Assembly: GCA_015064955.1 (NCBI GenBank)
Contig: SVRD01000003.1
Span: 62,001 to 126,000, forward strand
Direction: 5' to 3'
Length of the DNA: 64,000 nucleotides
Source: Oscillospiraceae bacterium
GTDB lineage: Bacteria > Bacillota > Clostridia > Oscillospirales > CAG-382
The translations under genes were made by a program, and so were the position numbers. This document shows, piece after piece, positions 55,856-64,000 of the stretch. The notes under the pieces were generated by a model. It worked only from the letters and a program-made list of their open reading frames with translations, had not been told where the DNA came from and made no database searches. The stretch's first letter is position 1; every line of letters starts with the position of its first letter.

Positions 55856-56734
55856 TCATCGGATGCTTCGCGTATAAACATCGAACTCGAGATTCTTATG
55901 GTAATCCTTATATTCCTCATACGACCTTTCAAGATCGACCAGAACAGCATGCTGCTTTACCGTTCGTTCCTCGGGAGGAGGCAGTTCCATATAGTCGCCG
56001 TACATTGTGGTAAGAAGCTCATCATATTTTGCGGAAATCGGATATTCTCTTCCTTCAAACTCAAACTCGATAATTTCATCGAAGCACTTCCGGGAATAGA
56101 TGTTTTTCTGAAAGCTTGATGCCGCACCGAGAAAGGTATGGACGTATTCGCTTTCCTCGGATCCGCCTTGTGTCAGTTTCAAGAAGAGAGGCCGCGGAAG
56201 AATCTTGCAAAAACACATAAACGCCTTTTTCTTTTTGCTGTCGGTTTCATATCCGCGTTCAGAAAGAGATTTTGCAATAACCACCTTGGACGCCAAGAAC
56301 TGAAGCTTTCTGCCAAAGCCGTTATTAAAAGCGTTATCACAAGGGAACAAGTCAATATATACGCCTTGATGGGTTTCGGAATCTTTAGGATGATACTTCT
56401 CTATGCAAGCGGTATTGTTGAGTCTGAGCTTTGAGAAAAACATCGGCCAATGCTCCGAAAATTCCTTTTGAAGAAAGAAACGGTCTTTATTCAGCACTGT
56501 TTCGGCTTCATTGAGAAAGCGATTGTAGTCCCTGCGCATCATCAAAACATCTAGATCATCGTCCCAAGGAATGATACCCTTATGACGAACAGCGCCGAGC
56601 ATTGTACCCGCAAATAAAACGTAGGAAATTTTCAGCTGTTTGCAGACTCGATCAAATTCTTCAAGAAGAGTCAACAATGCTTTTTGATGTTCCTGAAGAG
56701 ATGCAGTTGCAAAAAGCTCCATTACGCGCTCCAC
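55856..56734 (-). CDS. LicD family phosphotransferase
   Basis: 292 aa; LLTLLEEFDRVCKQLKISYVLFAGTMLGAVRHKGIIPWDDDLDVLMMRRDYNRF. Confidence 0.93.
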   Translation of the reverse strand: MERVMELFATASLQEHQKALLTLLEEFDRVCKQLKISYVLFAGTMLGAVRHKGIIPWDDDLDVLMMRRDYNRFLNEAETVLNKDRFFLQKEFSEHWPMFFSKLRLNNTACIEKYHPKDSETHQGVYIDLFPCDNAFNNGFGRKLQFLASKVVIAKSLSERGYETDSKKKKAFMCFCKILPRPLFLKLTQGGSEESEYVHTFLGAASSFQKNIYSRKCFDEIIEFEFEGREYPISAKYDELLTTMYGDYMELPPPEERTVKQHAVLVDLERSYEEYKDYHKNLEFDVYTRSIR

Positions 56735-56738
56735 AAAA

Positions 56739-57518
56739 TTATTTTCTCATATATTTTTTTATACCGCGAACCGTATAATAAACCATCAGTTTGATGCTCT
56801 TTAATACCGAAAAGCCAAGATGCTTACGGTAAATCTTGTAACGGTTTATTGCACTTCCCTTTTTATCATAAGAACGCGAATTACTTAAAAATCGCCAATC
56901 GACCAGCACTTCCGTGCAACCGGCAGATTCATAACCGTCACGAAGAATGTCTAACCACAAACAATAATCCTCATGGTAAAACTCTTTTGTAAATCTATAC
57001 TTCTCGGCAATTTTTCGAGTGATCATAACGGTTGAACATCCGATGAAGTTTTCCTTCAAAAGCTCATCGAAAGTTGATTTACATGAGACAATATAATCCG
57101 ACTTACAGCTATTGCCGTTCTCGTCGATAATAGAATATGAGGTGTAGGATATATCAGCACCCGACTCTTGCATTCTTTGCAATTGTCGCTCTAATTTTTC
57201 GGGATGCCACAAATCATCACTATCTAAAAATGCGACGTATTCACCGAGGCTTAATTCGAGTCCGCGGTTTCTCGATTCCGCAGCTCCCATATTGACTTCG
57301 TTTTCAACAAGTCGAATACGGTTGTCGGTCTCAGAAAGCTTATGAACCAATTCGGAAGTCGAATCATCAGACAGATCATCAACAACTATAAGTTCCCAGT
57401 CGCGACAGCTTTGATCCATAACAGAACGAATCGCAGCTTCAATATATCGCTGACAATTGTACGCCGGCATCACAACCGAAACCAAAGGTTTTGAGTTCAT
57501 ACCAAATACCACGTTCAT
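56739..57518 (-). CDS. Glycosyltransferase family 2
   Basis: 259 aa; PLVSVVMPAYNCQRYIEAAIRSVMDQSCRDWELIVVDDLSDD, YVAFLDSDDLWHPEKLERQL. Confidence 0.93.
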   Translation of the reverse strand: MNVVFGMNSKPLVSVVMPAYNCQRYIEAAIRSVMDQSCRDWELIVVDDLSDDSTSELVHKLSETDNRIRLVENEVNMGAAESRNRGLELSLGEYVAFLDSDDLWHPEKLERQLQRMQESGADISYTSYSIIDENGNSCKSDYIVSCKSTFDELLKENFIGCSTVMITRKIAEKYRFTKEFYHEDYCLWLDILRDGYESAGCTEVLVDWRFLSNSRSYDKKGSAINRYKIYRKHLGFSVLKSIKLMVYYTVRGIKKYMRK

Positions 57519-57530
57519 TCTCCATATATA

Positions 57531-58859
57531 TTATGCAGGTTCTTTTTCGGACAAGCTTTTGTCAAACAAGAAAAGCATTGCCACGCCGACATAGATCGGT
57601 ATCAAAAAGAATTCATCGAGAAATAGTATATCTATCGCCATCCACGGTCCGAATGAGCCAATCAAAACTATAAACGCCTGCACAGATTTGTTTGACCGAA
57701 TTTCCAGTCCCTTTAACCACGTGCGAGTGAAATATACAAACCATACCAACAAGCTTATACAACCCACTAATCCGAATTGAAAAACCGCTTGCAATATCGT
57801 ATTGTGAGATGCACGGCCATTCACCAACACATTCGAATACCCCTTGCCGAAAAAGAGAAGCAAAGGGTCCTCTTCAAATTCGCGCAAATATGATGCCCAA
57901 AGCTCTGTACGGCCGGTCGTGAAATCCGAGATATTTGAATCTCTGCCGAATCGTGCAACCAAAGCATCAAACATATCAACAAACACCGTTGAAGAGAGCA
58001 GAAAGCCGGCGCCTATCATCAGAGTCAAAATAACAGTAATTTTAGTAGACATCTTGCCTTTTTTGAACATATAGCCGATGAACCAGAACACGAAAAGGCA
58101 AATAGCAACAAGCATAAACGATTTGGATATCGACAGCATACCGCAATATACCAGTAATGCTATTATTACTACGATAGACAGCGTTCTCTTTTTATCTTCG
58201 CCTTCGATCAAGATCGCAAGAGCACCTCCGAGAGCGGCGGTAATATGTGCCGAATAGAAGTTTGGATCTCCGAAAAAGCCCGAAACTCTTGTTGTCGATC
58301 CGATCATTGCGGCCGTATCTATATATTGCCTGATGCTTGGGAAAACCAATAAGTATTGCGAAGATATCGCCGCCAGTATGATACCGAGCGAAAAAAACAC
58401 AGTCAGCCAGTGAAAATCATAATTGCCGTTGACTTCTCTCACCAAATACGGCACGAGAAGCAGCGCCGCCATAAACATCATATATTGATTGCTGATCATC
58501 GTACCGGTCAGCGTTTTGACAAGAAGTGTTTGAGCAGCCAATACAAGAACGGGAATGAAATGGTATACGCTGACGTTTTTGCTTTTGAACAACGCGCACA
58601 CAGCAAAAACGGCAAGCATTGCAAGGGTAAAGAAAGAAATCGTACCGGGTTGAAGCTTAACAAGTGACGAAAACGGCAAAAAGAACATCAATACCGGAAG
58701 AGCCATACCCTTGATAGCCGCCCAAACGGATAAAAGCAGAAAGCACGCCAGACATGCCAATAATATTATTGTATTGCCGAGCACTTGAGCGACCAACAGC
58801 CACAACGCTTCCAATATACACATCGTCAGAAACAGACGATCCATTCGAACAGCAACCAT
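57531..58859 (-). CDS. O-antigen ligase/polymerase (Wzy-like) membrane protein
   Basis: 442 aa; ~10-12 TM; TRVSGFFGDPNFYSAHITAALGG, FFGKGYSNVLVNGRASHNTILQAVFQFG. Confidence 0.85.
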   Translation of the reverse strand: MVAVRMDRLFLTMCILEALWLLVAQVLGNTIILLACLACFLLLSVWAAIKGMALPVLMFFLPFSSLVKLQPGTISFFTLAMLAVFAVCALFKSKNVSVYHFIPVLVLAAQTLLVKTLTGTMISNQYMMFMAALLLVPYLVREVNGNYDFHWLTVFFSLGIILAAISSQYLLVFPSIRQYIDTAAMIGSTTRVSGFFGDPNFYSAHITAALGGALAILIEGEDKKRTLSIVVIIALLVYCGMLSISKSFMLVAICLFVFWFIGYMFKKGKMSTKITVILTLMIGAGFLLSSTVFVDMFDALVARFGRDSNISDFTTGRTELWASYLREFEEDPLLLFFGKGYSNVLVNGRASHNTILQAVFQFGLVGCISLLVWFVYFTRTWLKGLEIRSNKSVQAFIVLIGSFGPWMAIDILFLDEFFLIPIYVGVAMLFLFDKSLSEKEPA

Positions 58860-58872
58860 AACACCGATATCC

Positions 58873-59562
58873 TTATTTAGCGCCTTCGCGTTTAAATACC
58901 ACCTTGATTGTCATAAACATAATTTTTAAATCATTCAAGAATGATCTTGTTTTTATATATTCAACGTCATAAACGATTTTTTCTTCGGGCTTGAGATAAT
59001 ACCCGCCGCGAACCTGTGCCAAGCCGGTAAGACCGGGTTTGACCTTTAATCTCTCACGGAATCCGTGAATGTATTTTTCGAACTCATCATAAAATATTTC
59101 GCGTTCGGGTCTTGGACCGACGATACTCATATCGCCCTTGAGTATGCACCAAAACTGCGGAAGCTCGTCCATACGGGTTTTTCTCAACACACGGCCCAAT
59201 GCCGTTATGCGCGGATCGTCCTCGCCCTCCGACCACTGAGCTCCGTCCTTCTCCGCATCCTCATACATCGTGCGGAATTTGATAACGTTGAACTTAGCGC
59301 CGTTTAATCCCAAGCGTTCTTGACGATAGAAGGCTTTGCCCTTTGAATCGCGTTTTACCAAAAATGCGATAACCGCAATCGGAATAGCACAAACCATCAA
59401 CGCAAGCGCCGAAAAAACGATATCTAACACACGCTTAAAAAACGAATATATTCTTTTGTCTTCGATTTTCCCGAGATCCTCAACGAAGAACTCACCACTA
59501 CACTCATAAGGGAGCTTTACGGATATATTCTCGCGGATCTCACAGCACTGTTTTTCTGTCAC
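58873..59562 (-). CDS. Undecaprenyl-phosphate sugar phosphotransferase (initiating sugar transferase)
   Basis: 229 aa; FKRVLDIVFSALALMVCAIPIAVIAFLVKRDSKGKAFYRQERLGLNGAKFNVIKFRTMYEDAEKDGAQW..RKTRMDELPQFW..GDMSIVGPRPER..VKPGLTGLAQV. Confidence 0.95.
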   Translation of the reverse strand: MTEKQCCEIRENISVKLPYECSGEFFVEDLGKIEDKRIYSFFKRVLDIVFSALALMVCAIPIAVIAFLVKRDSKGKAFYRQERLGLNGAKFNVIKFRTMYEDAEKDGAQWSEGEDDPRITALGRVLRKTRMDELPQFWCILKGDMSIVGPRPEREIFYDEFEKYIHGFRERLKVKPGLTGLAQVRGGYYLKPEEKIVYDVEYIKTRSFLNDLKIMFMTIKVVFKREGAK

Positions 59563-59603
59563 TGCGTAATCCTTACTTCCAGATTTAATTAAATGCCAAC
59601 AAA

Positions 59604-60374
59604 CTATTTATTGTCAGGTGTTCTCTTTTTGTAATACCTATACTTATACTCGTATTTGGTTCCCGTGCTCAAAAGGTTGGGAATCTTCGCCAATACGGGA
59701 TAATCGTAATTGGATATGACGTATTCCTCGTCGTGAATAGTGTCATCAAGAACAGCAAGAACAATAAGGAACGCCGCAGAGAGAAGCACTCCCACAATGA
59801 ACCATACCGCAGTGTACATCGTAATACTCGGTGCTACCTTTTCGGTATCGGCTATAGCAGAGTCCACAACCTCCATCGAAGCACCCTCGACGACCTCGGA
59901 GATACGTTTGGGCAAAACGCTCGCGATACCGTTAGCAAGCTTTTCAGCCTCATACGGATTTGTGCAGGTAACGGTAACCTGCAAAACCTCGGTTTCATTG
60001 ACAGGACCGGATTCGATCATGTCGTATATTTCTTCCCAATCGTAATCAACGCCGGTTTCGTCAATGAGTCTTTCGAGAGTAGTTCTGTTTTTAAGTAGGA
60101 CAGTATATGTCTTCGCAAGGCTTTGTGCAGCAGTAAGCTCTGACGAGCTGATACTGAAGCCAAAATCGCCCACTTGGAAAGAACCGTTATTAACATACAG
60201 CATAATAGACGAGCTATATGTCGGCGTGATAGCAAAAGCAGCAACGCAGAATCCTGCCGCCGCGGCAATCATACCCGCAAGCACGATAACCCAAGCACGC
60301 TTCCACAAGCTTCTTACTATATGTAATAAATCGATAGAATAGTAATCTTTCGACCCTTGTTCTTGTTTTTTCAT
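59604..60374 (-). CDS. Wzz/YveK-type capsule chain-length regulator / kinase adaptor
   Basis: 256 aa; two TMs, YYSIDLLHIVRSLWKRAWVIVLAGMIAAAAGF, LAKTYTVLLKNRTTLERLI. Confidence 0.88.
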   Translation of the reverse strand: MKKQEQGSKDYYSIDLLHIVRSLWKRAWVIVLAGMIAAAAGFCVAAFAITPTYSSSIMLYVNNGSFQVGDFGFSISSSELTAAQSLAKTYTVLLKNRTTLERLIDETGVDYDWEEIYDMIESGPVNETEVLQVTVTCTNPYEAEKLANGIASVLPKRISEVVEGASMEVVDSAIADTEKVAPSITMYTAVWFIVGVLLSAAFLIVLAVLDDTIHDEEYVISNYDYPVLAKIPNLLSTGTKYEYKYRYYKKRTPDNK

Positions 60375-60516
60375 TGATCAATTGCTCCTTGAACCCAAAA
60401 TCGACATATATGGCAGAACGACATTTCCGAGCGGTTAATTCACCAAAAGCGGTTAAGCGCAAATTCATCAAACACCAAAAAAACGATATACTGCCACATA
60501 TAATTTGACTCATAAC

Positions 60517-60545
60517 ATTATAACATGTCAAATTGTTTTTTGCAA
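60517..60545 (-). promoter_or_regulatory. Putative sigma-A promoter of polysaccharide operon
   Basis: Minus strand TTGCAA-17 nt-TATAAT upstream of the Wzz-like gene; ~130-nt leader. Confidence 0.65.
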
Positions 60546-60614
60546 TATATATTATGGATTTTTTAAAATTCTTTGTGGCAATCTTTGCCAAAACCGCTAC
60601 TTTTTTTGCGCTTT

Positions 60615-60654
60615 TCAAAAAACAAGACCGTTCGAGAGATTTCGAGCGGTCTTG
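60615..60654 (-). terminator. Rho-independent terminator downstream of SGNH hydrolase gene
   Basis: Minus strand CAAGACCGCTCGAAATCTCTCGAACGGTCTTGTTTTTTG. Confidence 0.88.
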
Positions 60655-60694
60655 ATAAGCAATATTGTTTTTTAAAGCATTCAGGGTATACCCT

Positions 60695-61318
60695 TCATAT
60701 AAGCACAGGAGCGCCCATACCGTCTGATTGAGAATCATTGTGCTCATTAGAAGCACAATGAGCCGAAGCGATATTAATTGACGACTCTTTGATACAACGT
60801 GCAACCTGAGCGGCGCAGATATCAATAGCCTCTTCGGACAGATGAATGGTATCATCACAAATATAACGTTCGGGGTCGGAGCGAAAAAGCGCATTCAAAT
60901 CGTTTATAATTACACCGCGTTCCTTTAAAAGCGGTACGATTCTCGCATTGAAGCGATCGGCATCAACATTTTTATTAAAAACATTCGATGCGCGCACGGG
61001 TGTAGTGGTTGCGAATATAACAGTTCCGTAGCGTTTTTTCAGAATATCGGCAATACGCAATATATTCTCAACGTATTCGTCCTCGGAGGTAAACGTAGCA
61101 TCGTCAAACAGACGGCAAAGATCCCAAAGTCCGTTGTTCCAATGAACTATCTGCGATCCTTCCATATCAGCCGCCCAGTCAAAAAGTCCGCGCAGTGTAT
61201 ATTTGGCAAATCGGCAATTATCCTCGGGTGCCCAAATCTCAAATTCATCACCGAGCAGTTCTTTAACCTTAGGTCCGTATTGCTGTCTTATCGAATCTCC
61301 AAGCAAGGTAACTTTCAT
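60695..61318 (-). CDS. SGNH/GDSL-like hydrolase
   Basis: 207 aa; MKVTLLGDSIRQQYG, QIVHWNNGLWDLCRLF, DTIHLSEEAIDICA. Confidence 0.8.
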   Translation of the reverse strand: MKVTLLGDSIRQQYGPKVKELLGDEFEIWAPEDNCRFAKYTLRGLFDWAADMEGSQIVHWNNGLWDLCRLFDDATFTSEDEYVENILRIADILKKRYGTVIFATTTPVRASNVFNKNVDADRFNARIVPLLKERGVIINDLNALFRSDPERYICDDTIHLSEEAIDICAAQVARCIKESSINIASAHCASNEHNDSQSDGMGAPVLI

Positions 61319-61484
61319 ATCAACACACTCCTTTTCAAAAATATTTTAGCACACTTGACAAACAGAGTCAACCGATATACGCGGCAAAAGCGGCGAAGTT
61401 TATGAACTCAAAGCACGAAAATTATATAAATCAATATCCGTGCACTATCAACGATTCATTGAGTTTGTAACAATAGATTGACAA

Positions 61485-61512
61485 TTGTTTTTATATAAAA
61501 GTGTGTTATAAT
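61485..61512 (+). promoter_or_regulatory. Putative promoter of XRE regulator
   Basis: TTGTTT-16 nt-TATAAT upstream of GGAGGTGC RBS. Confidence 0.5.
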
Positions 61513-61552
61513 AAAACCACACCGGTGATAAACAAACATTGGAGGTGCTTTT

Positions 61553-62716
61553 ATGCAACTTACATTAGGTCAAAAAATACGCGAGCTGCGCAAGCGTGAC
61601 GGACGAACACAGGAAGCTCTTGCCGAAGCCTTGGGTGTAACATCACAGGCAATATCTCGTTGGGAAGCGAACGGCGGTTATCCCGATATGGAAATGATAC
61701 CTGCAATTGCGAATTATTTTCATATTTCCATCGACGAGCTGTTCGGTTATAGCTCCGACCGAGAAGAAAAGATAAAAAGCATTTTAGAAGAGGCGGACAG
61801 AATTCTTAAAAACCAAGGCTTTACCTTTTATCAGGGCAGCGTTTCGGATGATATCGAAAAAAGCATTGATATGCTGCGAAATGCCGCTGAAGAGTTTCCG
61901 AATGAGCCGAAGATATTATTAAAGCTTGCCGAATCGCTTCATATGTGGGGATATAACCAACACGGTGCAAAAGGATACTGTGATGACCACGGTATATTAA
62001 ACAACGATATTGAATACAATTCAAAAAATAATTATTGGAAGGAATCGATAATTGCATACGAAAAGGTATTGAAGGCGAATCCTTCCCCCGAGGAACGCGA
62101 AATCGCAATTTGTTATATGACTCCGCTTTACTGCAAAATGGGGAGATTTGAAGACGCCAAAGCATTAGCAAAGGCACAAAACTCTATTTTGGTTTGTAAA
62201 GAAATGCTTTTGCCGGAAGCAACCGCAGGCGAAGAAATGGCTCGTTACCAAGGCGAAAGAATAATGGCATTGATACAAAATCTTCGCCTTTCGGTTTACA
62301 GCGCTATCGTTTCCAAGGTTGAGCTGCACACATCGGAATATAAATCGAAAATTGAAACAGCCTTGATCAACTTATACGAAACTATATTTGAAGACGGCAG
62401 ATGCGGTCATTATCACCGAGATCTCGGGCATATGTATATGAAGTTAGCTGATTATAAATCGCAAATCGCAAATGATTTTCAAAAGGCACTTGAATACTTT
62501 GACAAAGGTTTTGATCATTATAATGAATACGAGCGAATTTTACGCGAGGATGATTATGCATATACCGCGCCGTTAGTATCTAATTTACCCACTATCAAAA
62601 AGGGTGATTTGCTTATTCTCGGTGAAGATTTTTGGAAGAAAGAAATGAAATTTTTTCCCGAAGATTTTAAAAACGATTTACGAAAAAACAAAAAATACGC
62701 AATATGCTTTGAATAG
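61553..62716 (+). CDS. XRE-family HTH transcriptional regulator with TPR-like C-terminal region
   Basis: 387 aa; LGQKIRELRKRDGRTQEALAEALGVTSQAISRWEANGGYPDMEMIPAIANYFHISIDELFGYSSDREEK. Confidence 0.9.
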   Translation: MQLTLGQKIRELRKRDGRTQEALAEALGVTSQAISRWEANGGYPDMEMIPAIANYFHISIDELFGYSSDREEKIKSILEEADRILKNQGFTFYQGSVSDDIEKSIDMLRNAAEEFPNEPKILLKLAESLHMWGYNQHGAKGYCDDHGILNNDIEYNSKNNYWKESIIAYEKVLKANPSPEEREIAICYMTPLYCKMGRFEDAKALAKAQNSILVCKEMLLPEATAGEEMARYQGERIMALIQNLRLSVYSAIVSKVELHTSEYKSKIETALINLYETIFEDGRCGHYHRDLGHMYMKLADYKSQIANDFQKALEYFDKGFDHYNEYERILREDDYAYTAPLVSNLPTIKKGDLLILGEDFWKKEMKFFPEDFKNDLRKNKKYAICFE

Positions 62717-62724
62717 CATAAAAC

Positions 62725-62760
62725 ACCGCCGAGAGAATCAACTCTCGGCGGTTTTCTTTT
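62725..62760. terminator. Hairpin terminator between convergent genes
   Basis: ACCGCCGAGAG-AATCAA-CTCTCGGCGGT-TTTCTTTTT. Confidence 0.85.
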
Positions 62761-62763
62761 TGC

Positions 62764-64000
62764 TCAATCAAACACTGCGAAGGTTTCGGGACAATTATAC
62801 CCGAGATCACGAGGGTGGATACCCCTATTGATCGCTTCGTATACAAACATCATAGCCTTTGGCTCAAAAGGCATTGTAAGCTTTTGTTCGGGAACGCTCT
62901 TCAAGTGAGCAGGTATCGTCTTTTTGTGCGTTTTACAGTATTCAATCAGATCATCGCGTATTTCGTCACCGAAAGCTTTCTGCGCCTTGTTGCAGATTTC
63001 AAAAAATCGTTTCTTTTCTTCGTGCGTCAACACAGGTATCAGCAGCTCAGGTGTTCCGTTTTCAGTGGTTAAAAAGCCGCAATATTCCAACGCGGGAATT
63101 GCCGAAACAATACGTTCGTCGAGATCCACAGCCGAGTAGTCAATTTTATTCTTGATTACGTAAAAAAGCTTTAGCACACTCATTTCCAATTCGTTATGAG
63201 TTTTAAAATTATACAATTCGCCTTTAGCTCCGCTGTTAGAATCGAGCGACGTTTCGTAATTATAAAGCATAAGATCATGCGAGTTGAGATATCTGCCCAA
63301 GCTTGTCCAACGCATTCCCGAATGAAGATACTCCTCTTTCCCTCTTTTCTCCTCGGGAATAACATAATTATCGGGGAATATCGTTGCAAAGGCTATCCAT
63401 TTTCCGCCGTTTGGTCGATCGGGAAAAATTTGCGGTTTGCGCACCGAGGTCATACAGTCATAAAGACCCGCATCGGCTATATTTATCATCATAAAACGTT
63501 CAAGTCGTTGACTGTAAAACGATGTTTGCTTCAACTCATCGATTGCAGCCTTCACGGCATTTATATATGCATAGATATGCTCATCCGCAAACGCTTCCGC
63601 TTCTTTAATGTATTTAACGTAGTCGTCGGCGTGATAAATGATAAAATCGGTATAAACCTTTCCGTCGCCCATACGCTTCATCAGTTCACCGTCAACCAAT
63701 TTCTTCACGATCGGCTCGACATAAGCCGCTGCAACGCCAATCGATTTCGAAAGCTCGCTTACGGTAACGGGTTTATCATAAGCGAGGATGAGCAAATTCT
63801 GTGCCAATGCATCGTCCAATGTCAAAGACATCGGTTCGCCGTTCAATCCGAAAGATCCGCTGTTTCGCAACGCGAGATATTGAGGCATGTAACTGTTTTC
63901 ACTATATTTCTCCATATTATAAAGTCCTTTCTTAATCTGTTTTCTGCCGAAATCCAAACGAAATTTCACCGTACCGACCGGCAAATTGAGTTCACTTGCA
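62764..64000 (-). CDS. Sigma-70 region-4-like HTH fused to winged-helix-like regulator (partial; open at window end)
   Basis: Frame remains open past 63984 to the window edge: ASELNLPVGTVKFRLDFGRKQIKKGLYNMEKYSENSYM...; SELNLPVGTVKFRL resembles a sigma region 4.2 HTH. Confidence 0.6.
   Translation of the reverse strand, partial: ASELNLPVGTVKFRLDFGRKQIKKGLYNMEKYSENSYMPQYLALRNSGSFGLNGEPMSLTLDDALAQNLLILAYDKPVTVSELSKSIGVAAAYVEPIVKKLVDGELMKRMGDGKVYTDFIIYHADDYVKYIKEAEAFADEHIYAYINAVKAAIDELKQTSFYSQRLERFMMINIADAGLYDCMTSVRKPQIFPDRPNGGKWIAFATIFPDNYVIPEEKRGKEEYLHSGMRWTSLGRYLNSHDLMLYNYETSLDSNSGAKGELYNFKTHNELEMSVLKLFYVIKNKIDYSAVDLDERIVSAIPALEYCGFLTTENGTPELLIPVLTHEEKKRFFEICNKAQKAFGDEIRDDLIEYCKTHKKTIPAHLKSVPEQKLTMPFEPKAMMFVYEAINRGIHPRDLGYNCPETFAVFD

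Overview
This looks like a chromosomal window from a Gram-positive Clostridia-type bacterium; the taxonomy is inferred from gene content only. Nearly all genes are on the minus strand. (1) 1-6.25 kb: dcw cell-division and peptidoglycan operon (mraY partial, murF, PASTA-type PBP, ftsL-like, rsmH, mraZ) with a 10-bp-period MraZ-box-like array behind a promoter. (2) 6.7-19.9 kb: a complete fhs/purine operon (purE-C-F-M-N-O-H-D-L-fhs). It is headed by a consensus sigma-A promoter and a ZTP (pfl) riboswitch with an overlapping terminator. It uses a PurO-type IMP cyclohydrolase plus a stand-alone AICAR transformylase, and its PurF lacks the N-terminal catalytic cysteine. (3) 20-29.4 kb: pyrimidine operon (pyrC-carB-pyrK-pyrD-pyrF-PHP-pyrE-pyrB) without carA; PyrB carries a PyrI-like zinc domain at its C-terminus. 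(4) 29.5-33.1 kb: ddh and an ECF sigma factor with a membrane-anchored putative anti-sigma. (5) 33.1-61.3 kb: a large capsule/exopolysaccharide and surface-protein locus. It includes a flippase-FrhB fusion, LicD, a giant phosphodiester glycosidase, a second giant repeat protein sharing its C-terminal modules, an Lgt-like protein, an unusual His-rich membrane tyrosine phosphatase, and CpsB/CpsD/LCP. (6) 61.5-64 kb: XRE regulator and a sigma-region-4-like fused regulator running off the window. Best candidates for something new are the locus around the two giant proteins with the Lgt-like and LicD genes, the flippase-FrhB fusion, the Cys-less PurF and the PyrB-zinc-domain fusion.
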